Source of the DNA: an uncultured Clostridia bacterium | GTDB lineage: Bacteria; Bacillota; Clostridia; Peptostreptococcales; Acidaminobacteraceae | Direction: 5' to 3' | DNA length: 9,306 nt | Assembly (NCBI GenBank): GCA_945950065.1 | Contig: CAMFGQ010000053.1 | Coordinates: 1 to 9,306 of the forward strand | Part shown: piece by piece, positions 5,174 to 9,306 of the stretch | Position numbering within the stretch: position 1 is the stretch's first letter | How the letters are laid out: the number at the start of each line of letters is the position of its first letter | Notes under the pieces: generated by a model | What the model saw: the letters and a program-made list of their open reading frames with translations, nothing else | What the model was told of the DNA's origin: nothing | Database searches by the model: none | Made by a program: the position numbers and the translations under genes

Positions 5174-6640
5174 TTAATCCTCAATCTTGATTTCAAGGGT
5201 AATCCTTCCTTCTCGTTGGGCATCCAGATGGGGATGGGTCGAAAAGTATTCCTCCAAAATATCAAAACTTGATGTACTGACGCAGCGTACAGCTCCATAG
5301 TTTTCAAGCTCTGATCGATTGATGCCAAAATTGGGTTCTAAGAGATCAAAGTGAAACTTTTGCATGGCAAAACGGAAAATCCGTTCATCATCAGGCTCTT
5401 CGTCAAACAGAGTCAGTGCAAGAGCTTCCCCTTCCCCAAGGACATCAAGGACAAGTCCATGGGATACTTGATAGAACTCTCGTGTGTGTCCTTTGTAGAG
5501 ACGATCTAAGAAGTGAAGAAACATCTCTTTAAGACGATTGCCCGAAACAGAAAAGCTCATGAGCTGCTCATCATAGGGAAAAATCTCTCGAAGATCAGAA
5601 AGGGTCACCACCTCCTCAAGACCCGTTCCACGAATGGAACCTGAACCAAGAAGAAAGAAATCCACACCTAACTGACGCTTAAAGAGATCTGAAAAGAGAT
5701 TACCAAGTTCTGTCTCTCTATAGCGATCCCCATGCTCAAGGGGTTTATCAAGTCGGGAAAGGATCCTGCTATACTTCTCCTTGACTTTGCTTTCATAGGC
5801 GCCAAGGACCTCATCGATAACGCGATCCCTAGGGCAGTGACTTTCATCAATGGGAATGACCTGCCATCTATAATCATGGACGGCGTTTTTCTCCATATCG
5901 ATGACCACATCAAAACGCCCCACATGATGGCTACCATCTCCTACCTGAACGATCAAGATGTCCTTTACCTGTTCAGGTTCATCGAGCATGGTGTGGGAGT
6001 GTCCACCAATGATCAAATCCACCCCAATTTCTTCTGGCAAGAGCGCAGCAAGTTCCTTATCCTTTTCAATCCCAATATGCGTTAGAAGAATCGTAAAATC
6101 AATGTCCACATCTTTATAATTGTTGCAGATGTACTCCACTTCACGTGCTGCTTCTGCCACATCAACAAAGGTACCCAGTAGTGGGTCTTTGTTTCCATAG
6201 TGAAGAATTTCTTCCGTAATGATGCCAATAAATAGAATACGAATCCCACCCACCATAAGGATGCGGTGGCTCTCAAAAAGACGTGTCCCTATAGGACGAA
6301 TGTGTAAGTTGGCATTGATGATGGGGAATTTGGCACAGCGCTCCAAAAACATCAAGTGAGCAAGTCCGTAGTCGATTTCATGATTCCCTAGTGTAACCAT
6401 ATCTGGCCCCAATAGATTCATGATGTCAATGGTGGAGATGCCTTGGTATTCTTGGTCAATGATGGAACCCTGTAACATATCCCCAGAAATAACATAAAGA
6501 ACGTTCTTTTCTTCTCTTCGGACTTGTTGAATATAGCCCGACAGCATGGAAACACCTCCAATAAGACCTTCTGCTCCTTCTTTTGAGAAAAAGTCCCCAT
6601 GGAGATCATTGCTGTGGAGGATGGTCAATTCCCGAAACAT
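5174..6640 (-). CDS. cytoplasmic metallophosphatase / 5'-nucleotidase family protein (YunD-like)
   Basis: 488 residues in two domains. The N-terminal calcineurin-like metallophosphatase domain shows all metal-site blocks in order: SNDLHGD (D12, H14), GDML (D54), GNHEIDYG (N86, H87), LLTHIG (H188) and GGHSHT (H214, H216). The C-terminal 5'-nucleotidase substrate domain (about 300-470) has ETELGNLFSDLF, GSGSIRG (332-338, in place of the usual NGGGIR), FPYDEQLMSF and YQVSHGL. There is no signal peptide; the protein starts directly with MFRELTILHSND, unlike exported UshA-type enzymes, so it should work in the cytoplasm on nucleotides or related phosphoesters, as known for Bacillus YunD-type proteins. 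The start is supported by AAAGGA inside the end of the upstream gene, two bases between the genes. Last gene of a three-gene operon. Exact substrate unknown. Confidence 0.92.
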   Translation of the reverse strand: MFRELTILHSNDLHGDFFSKEGAEGLIGGVSMLSGYIQQVRREEKNVLYVISGDMLQGSIIDQEYQGISTIDIMNLLGPDMVTLGNHEIDYGLAHLMFLERCAKFPIINANLHIRPIGTRLFESHRILMVGGIRILFIGIITEEILHYGNKDPLLGTFVDVAEAAREVEYICNNYKDVDIDFTILLTHIGIEKDKELAALLPEEIGVDLIIGGHSHTMLDEPEQVKDILIVQVGDGSHHVGRFDVVIDMEKNAVHDYRWQVIPIDESHCPRDRVIDEVLGAYESKVKEKYSRILSRLDKPLEHGDRYRETELGNLFSDLFKRQLGVDFFLLGSGSIRGTGLEEVVTLSDLREIFPYDEQLMSFSVSGNRLKEMFLHFLDRLYKGHTREFYQVSHGLVLDVLGEGEALALTLFDEEPDDERIFRFAMQKFHFDLLEPNFGINRSELENYGAVRCVSTSSFDILEEYFSTHPHLDAQREGRITLEIKIED

Positions 6641-6642
6641 GT

Positions 6643-7041
6643 CTAATCCTTTCTACGCAACAATAAGAGCCATCCCAAAAAGATTAATACAAGTGGCCAA
6701 AAGAGATCGTCATAGATGGCTGGAATCAAAGGCAAGATAAAGCGTTGGAACAGCAAGTAAGCTCCTACTAGAACCAGTCCAGTCCCCAGCAGCACGTTGG
6801 TTCGTGCTACCCCTGCTACAGGTTTTCCCTCTTCCTCATCATAGATGGAGTATTCGTGACCAGTTGGAGCATTGGGGATAATGATTACTGCAATAGGATA
6901 GGCTAGAATGCCTATTCCCATAAAGGCTAAGGCAGCATAAGCTAAGCGCACCAACACGCTATCTACACCGAAGTATTCCGCTAAACCGCCACAAACCCCA
7001 GCGATTACCCGGTCGTGATTGGATCGATAAAGCCTTCTCAT
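6643..7041 (-). CDS. PspC-domain membrane protein with two extra membrane segments
   Basis: 132 residues. Residues 1-58 are a PspC domain: MRRLYRSNHDRVIAGVCGGLAEYFGVDSVLVRLAY, then a hydrophobic hairpin ending IIIPNAP. The acidic linker YSIYDEEEGK follows, then two more membrane segments (about 83-101 and 113-128) and a basic end LLRRKD. PspC-domain proteins sit in the membrane and are tied to envelope stress in several bacteria, but the role of small clostridial versions is not settled. It is a close paralogue of the PspC domain encoded directly upstream (RLYRSNH, AGVC.G.A.YF, LVRLA and IIIP shared), so the pair probably arose by tandem duplication. Its ATG overlaps the upstream TGA (ATGA), with GGAG eight bases before, and the nucleotidase gene starts two bases after its stop. 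The function of the pair is open. Confidence 0.9.
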   Translation of the reverse strand: MRRLYRSNHDRVIAGVCGGLAEYFGVDSVLVRLAYAALAFMGIGILAYPIAVIIIPNAPTGHEYSIYDEEEGKPVAGVARTNVLLGTGLVLVGAYLLFQRFILPLIPAIYDDLFWPLVLIFLGWLLLLRRKD

Positions 7042-7229
7042 CGATCTAGCTCCGGATTCTTAGGAATGATAATGGCTGCAATGATGTAGGAAATCAGTCC
7101 AACACCTGCTAGGGGTGCAAGAAAGACCCAGGCTAAACGCACCAATGTAGGGTCAATTTGAAAATAGTCTGCAATGCCAGCACATACTCCTGCCAACATG
7201 CCGTGATTGCTTCGATAGAGTCGTTTCAT
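7038..7229 (-). CDS. possible separate 63-residue PspC protein from an internal start
   Basis: ATG at 7229 in the same frame as the fused gene, preceded by AAGGAGG with five-base spacing, the best ribosome site in the window. The product, MKRLYRSNHGMLAGVCAGIADYF then a hydrophobic hairpin to IIAAIIIPKNPELDR, is exactly the size and start (basic MK/RRLYRS) of stand-alone PspC proteins, and matches the N-terminus of the next gene. It may be the main PspC product, with or without the fusion protein. That it is translated is an inference from the site. Confidence 0.6.
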   Translation of the reverse strand: MKRLYRSNHGMLAGVCAGIADYFQIDPTLVRLAWVFLAPLAGVGLISYIIAAIIIPKNPELDR

Positions 7230-8018
7230 AGGTTCCTCCTTAGGAAAGGGTTCTTTCCATTCGTGTTTTCTTTCTTCTGTGTCCTCTTCAAGGACATCTT
7301 CCTGTTTACCCATATCTTCATCAACAAGACGCTCAAAACCAGCAGAAATTTGCTGAACAAGATAATGCCTTGGATCCAAGTCATGATGATCGATTTTGGA
7401 GACTGGAAGCACATGGATGGAGGTTCCACTCATAAAGGCAGCTTCCATTTCAGAAAGCTCTTCTTCCTTTACGATTCTTTTTTCAATGGGAATCCCTTGC
7501 TTCTCTGCTGCTTCTAGTACTTTCATTCTGGTGATCCCCAGGAGGACATCTTCATCACGGGCTGTAATCAGTCTTCCCTCTTTCACGAAGAAAATATTCG
7601 CCTTCTCACACTCTCCTATTTCACCTTCATGGACATAGAGCAAAGAATAGACTCCTCTGTCTTCTCTTCTCATGGCCATGGCATCTCTCAGATTAGGATC
7701 ATAGACCTTGAGCTGAGGATTTGGGCGCTGAAAGGGAAAGGTGGCAATCTCCACACCTTCTCGTTTCATTTCTTCTGTAGGATAGATTCCTTCTACTGAA
7801 CATACAGTAGATTCACCTGTGAGCAAATCCACCTCAATGCGTAGATTAAAGGTGTCTTTTCTGCTTGAAGCGATCTCACCAATCTCCCACTCCAAAGTCG
7901 TTAAATCAAGAGGATCTTCATGGGTAAAAAGCCATGACTGCTGTAAGCGCTGAAGATGCTCTTTAAGAAAGATTGGTTTAGATTCTATTACTTGTAAAAC
8001 TTCATAAATTTTGTCCAT
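7038..8018 (-). CDS. class IV PLP-dependent aminotransferase fused in frame to a C-terminal PspC domain
   Basis: 326 residues from the ATG at 8018, which has GGAGG five bases upstream; the in-frame GTG at 8030 has no such site. Residues 1 to about 230 are a fold-type IV PLP enzyme (branched-chain/D-amino-acid aminotransferase or aminodeoxychorismate lyase group). RPNPQLK carries the likely PLP lysine K104. GECEKANIFFV supplies the Glu/Asn block 32 residues further on, as in D-amino-acid transaminase. LGITR and SGTSIHVLPV are the phosphate and active-site loops. The domain begins at YEVLQVIESKP, lacking the first 25-30 residues (with FGDG) of the usual fold; a stop 9 codons upstream rules out an extension. 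After an acidic linker (about 232-263) comes a PspC domain (264-326). An internal ribosome site precedes residue 264. The amino-acid substrate cannot be told. First gene of the operon. Confidence 0.85.
   Translation of the reverse strand: MDKIYEVLQVIESKPIFLKEHLQRLQQSWLFTHEDPLDLTTLEWEIGEIASSRKDTFNLRIEVDLLTGESTVCSVEGIYPTEEMKREGVEIATFPFQRPNPQLKVYDPNLRDAMAMRREDRGVYSLLYVHEGEIGECEKANIFFVKEGRLITARDEDVLLGITRMKVLEAAEKQGIPIEKRIVKEEELSEMEAAFMSGTSIHVLPVSKIDHHDLDPRHYLVQQISAGFERLVDEDMGKQEDVLEEDTEERKHEWKEPFPKEEPMKRLYRSNHGMLAGVCAGIADYFQIDPTLVRLAWVFLAPLAGVGLISYIIAAIIIPKNPELDR
7235..7241 (-). promoter_or_regulatory. internal Shine-Dalgarno site at the aminotransferase/PspC junction
   Basis: Minus strand AAGGAGG at 7241-7235, then AACCT and ATG at 7229. 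It codes KEEP at the end of the acidic linker, so it sits inside an open frame yet has ideal strength and spacing. Confidence 0.75.
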
Positions 8019-8034
8019 TGCAACCTCCACATGA

Positions 8035-8062
8035 AGTATACCCTTATTTTAACGGATTTCAC
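8035..8062 (-). promoter_or_regulatory. promoter of the aminotransferase-PspC-nucleotidase operon
   Basis: Minus strand GTGAAA (8062-8057), 16-base spacer, TATACT (8040-8035). The -10 is strong and the -35 moderate. Transcription would start near 8028, right at the GGAGG ribosome site, which would leave only about 10 untranslated bases. Confidence 0.55.
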
Positions 8063-8096
8063 GACATTTATGTAGAGGTTCTCCTAAAAATAACGC

Positions 8097-8125
8097 TTGA
8101 ACACGAACATATGTTCTGGTATTCT
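8097..8125 (+). promoter_or_regulatory. SOS-controlled promoter of the Y-family polymerase gene
   Basis: TTGAAC (8097-8102), 17-base spacer, TATTCT (8120-8125). The LexA box fills the spacer, an ideal place for repression. Transcription would start around 8132, at the AAAGGAG ribosome site (8132-8138) six bases before the ATG, giving a leader of only about 13 bases. Confidence 0.7.
8104..8117. promoter_or_regulatory. LexA (SOS) box
   Basis: CGAACATATGTTCT contains the perfect 12-base palindrome GAACATATGTTC (8105-8116), matching the Gram-positive LexA consensus (CGAAC-4-GTTCG) except for the last base. It lies between -35 and -10 of the polymerase promoter. It may also affect the divergent operon, whose -35 ends about 42 bases away. 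Confidence 0.93.
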
Positions 8126-8144
8126 TAGGATAAAGGAGAAAGAT

Positions 8145-9306
8145 ATGTTTTTTCATGTGGATGTGAACAGTGCTTATTTGAGCTGGGAAGCACGCTATCG
8201 GCTTGAACAAGGCGATAGTCTTGATCTACGTACCATCCCTTCTGCGGTAGGTGGAAACCCTGAGAAGCGAAAGGGAATCATCCTAGCCAAAAGCATACCC
8301 GCAAAGGCCTATGGAGTGCAGACAGGAGAACCCTTGGTTTCTGCTTTTCAAAAATGCAGAGCACTTGTTGTGGTGCCTGCAAATTTTCGTTTATATAAGC
8401 GTTGTTCCAAGGAGTTGACGGATCTCTTATACAATTACAGTCCCAAAATTCAGAGCTTTAGCATTGATGAATCCTTTGTGGATATGGGACGTTTGGATGA
8501 TCCCATGGCTACAGCCAATGAACTTCGTGAGGATGTGGAAAAAACCCTGGGATTTACAGTGAATGTAGGGGTTGGACCTAATAAACTCCTCGCCAAAATG
8601 GCTTCGGATTTTAAGAAGCCCAATCGTGCCCATAGCCTTTTTAAGGAGGAAATACCAACCAAGCTCTGGCCTTTGCCTGTGGGAGAGCTTTTTATGGTAG
8701 GAAGAAAAACCCAACAGAAGCTACTGGCCATGGGGATTCAAACCATTGGAGATTTAGCCCATGCAAAGCCAGAACTCCTCTACAGCACCATGAAGAGTCA
8801 TGGTCTTCTCATCTATGAATATGCTTGGGGAAGAGAGTCTTCCCCCATTACGGAATACAGTAGTCATGACCAAAAGGGTGTGGGAAACTCCACCACTTTA
8901 CCAAGGGATATCGATGAAAAAGAGGTCCTCTATCTCTATCTTCTAGGACTTAGTGAAATGGTTACCTATCGGCTACGAGCCCTAGAGAAGATGGCCTATG
9001 TTCTCTGCGTTCATTATCGAGATTACGGCTTTCAGAGAAGACGTTTACAGCGTAAACTCACCTCTCCCCTAGATACCACCATGGATATCTTTAGTCAGTG
9101 CAAGACCCTATTTGATGAGTTATGGCAAAAGGAACCCATTAGGCAAATTGGTATTTCCCTAACTGAACTCGTTGATAATCACGAATACCAGCAGAACTTC
9201 TTAAACATCAATCAAGAGAAATATAGAAGACTAGACTCCACCATTGACGAACTACGTGATCGATTTGGACGAGACACCATCCTCAGGGCTAGCTTCCTTC
9301 ATGGAA
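8145..9306 (+). CDS. dinB: Y-family translesion DNA polymerase (DinB/Pol IV group), C-terminus outside the window
   Basis: First 387 residues of an error-prone polymerase that copies past damaged bases. It begins MFFHVDVNSAYLSWEA: D6 is the first catalytic aspartate and Y11 sits at the steric-gate position (Phe in E. coli DinB). SIDESF gives D108 and E109, the other catalytic acids. GPNKLLAKMASDFKKP (144-159) is the conserved thumb-side block, followed by a helix-hairpin-helix region (VGRKTQQKLLAMGIQTIGDL) and the start of the little-finger domain. The insert after the first motif (RYRLEQGDSLDLRTIPSAVGG) is typical of a clostridial branch rather than of E. coli DinB. The ATG is fixed by AAAGGAG six bases upstream. 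The LexA box in its promoter shows DNA-damage control. Partial at the right edge. Confidence 0.94.
   Translation, partial: MFFHVDVNSAYLSWEARYRLEQGDSLDLRTIPSAVGGNPEKRKGIILAKSIPAKAYGVQTGEPLVSAFQKCRALVVVPANFRLYKRCSKELTDLLYNYSPKIQSFSIDESFVDMGRLDDPMATANELREDVEKTLGFTVNVGVGPNKLLAKMASDFKKPNRAHSLFKEEIPTKLWPLPVGELFMVGRKTQQKLLAMGIQTIGDLAHAKPELLYSTMKSHGLLIYEYAWGRESSPITEYSSHDQKGVGNSTTLPRDIDEKEVLYLYLLGLSEMVTYRLRALEKMAYVLCVHYRDYGFQRRRLQRKLTSPLDTTMDIFSQCKTLFDELWQKEPIRQIGISLTELVDNHEYQQNFLNINQEKYRRLDSTIDELRDRFGRDTILRASFLHG

Noticed and set aside
5732..6085. Plus-strand open frame inside the nucleotidase gene
   Set aside because: It is antisense to a clear enzyme with all catalytic motifs, so it is a shadow frame.
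8019..8030. GTG at 8030 as the aminotransferase start
   Set aside because: The ribosome site GGAGG overlaps it and is ideally placed for the ATG at 8018 instead.
1..9306. CRISPR array, insertion sequence, tRNA or rRNA genes
   Set aside because: No regularly spaced repeats, no transposase or terminal repeats with target duplication, and no tRNA-like or rRNA-like stretches were seen on either strand.

Overview
The window looks like the chromosome of a low-to-middle GC Gram-positive bacterium, most likely a clostridial Firmicute. The evidence is a tRNA-controlled T-box leader in front of valS, a Gram-positive LexA (SOS) box of the GAACATATGTTC type in front of a Y-family DNA polymerase, strong Shine-Dalgarno sites, tight ATGA overlaps between genes, and small PspC-domain membrane proteins. 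It contains no rRNA, tRNA, CRISPR array, integrase or transposase. Both end genes run off the window.

Left (1-1491, minus strand): the N-terminal 402 residues of valyl-tRNA synthetase (valS), preceded by a complete T-box riboswitch. The riboswitch has a near-consensus promoter, a stem I with a GTC (valine) specifier, the T-box sequence and a terminator. A regulatory gap of about 300 bases with several short palindromes then leads to a plus-strand cassette.

Centre (1722-4998, plus strand): a 104-residue exported, tyrosine-rich protein with a basic tail; a strong intrinsic terminator right after it; then a three-gene ABC transporter cluster (ATPase, permease 1, permease 2) whose genes overlap by ATGA. 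The ATPase has Glu where the Q-loop Gln is expected, the 'E-loop' variant known from lantibiotic immunity transporters of the LanF type. Together with the exported small protein this suggests a peptide/immunity or peptide-export module, although the small protein matches no family I recognise. The ATPase gene is broken by a one-base frameshift between its D-loop and H-loop. The cluster ends in a 278-base convergent gap with a long imperfect inverted repeat.

Right (8062-5174, minus strand): a three-gene operon. The first gene encodes a class IV PLP aminotransferase domain whose reading frame continues without a stop into a PspC domain. A near-perfect Shine-Dalgarno site and an ATG sit exactly at the junction, so one stretch of DNA probably encodes both a fusion and a free 63-residue PspC protein. 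The second gene is a larger PspC paralogue with two extra membrane segments. The third is a cytoplasmic 5'-nucleotidase/metallophosphatase of the YunD type.

Far right (8097-9306, plus strand): an SOS-controlled Y-family polymerase (dinB-like), divergent from that operon, with a LexA box lying exactly in the promoter spacer. Its C-terminus is outside the window.

The points most worth following are the exported-protein/E-loop ABC cassette with its attenuator-like terminator, the fresh-looking ATPase frameshift, and the aminotransferase-PspC junction with an internal ribosome site.
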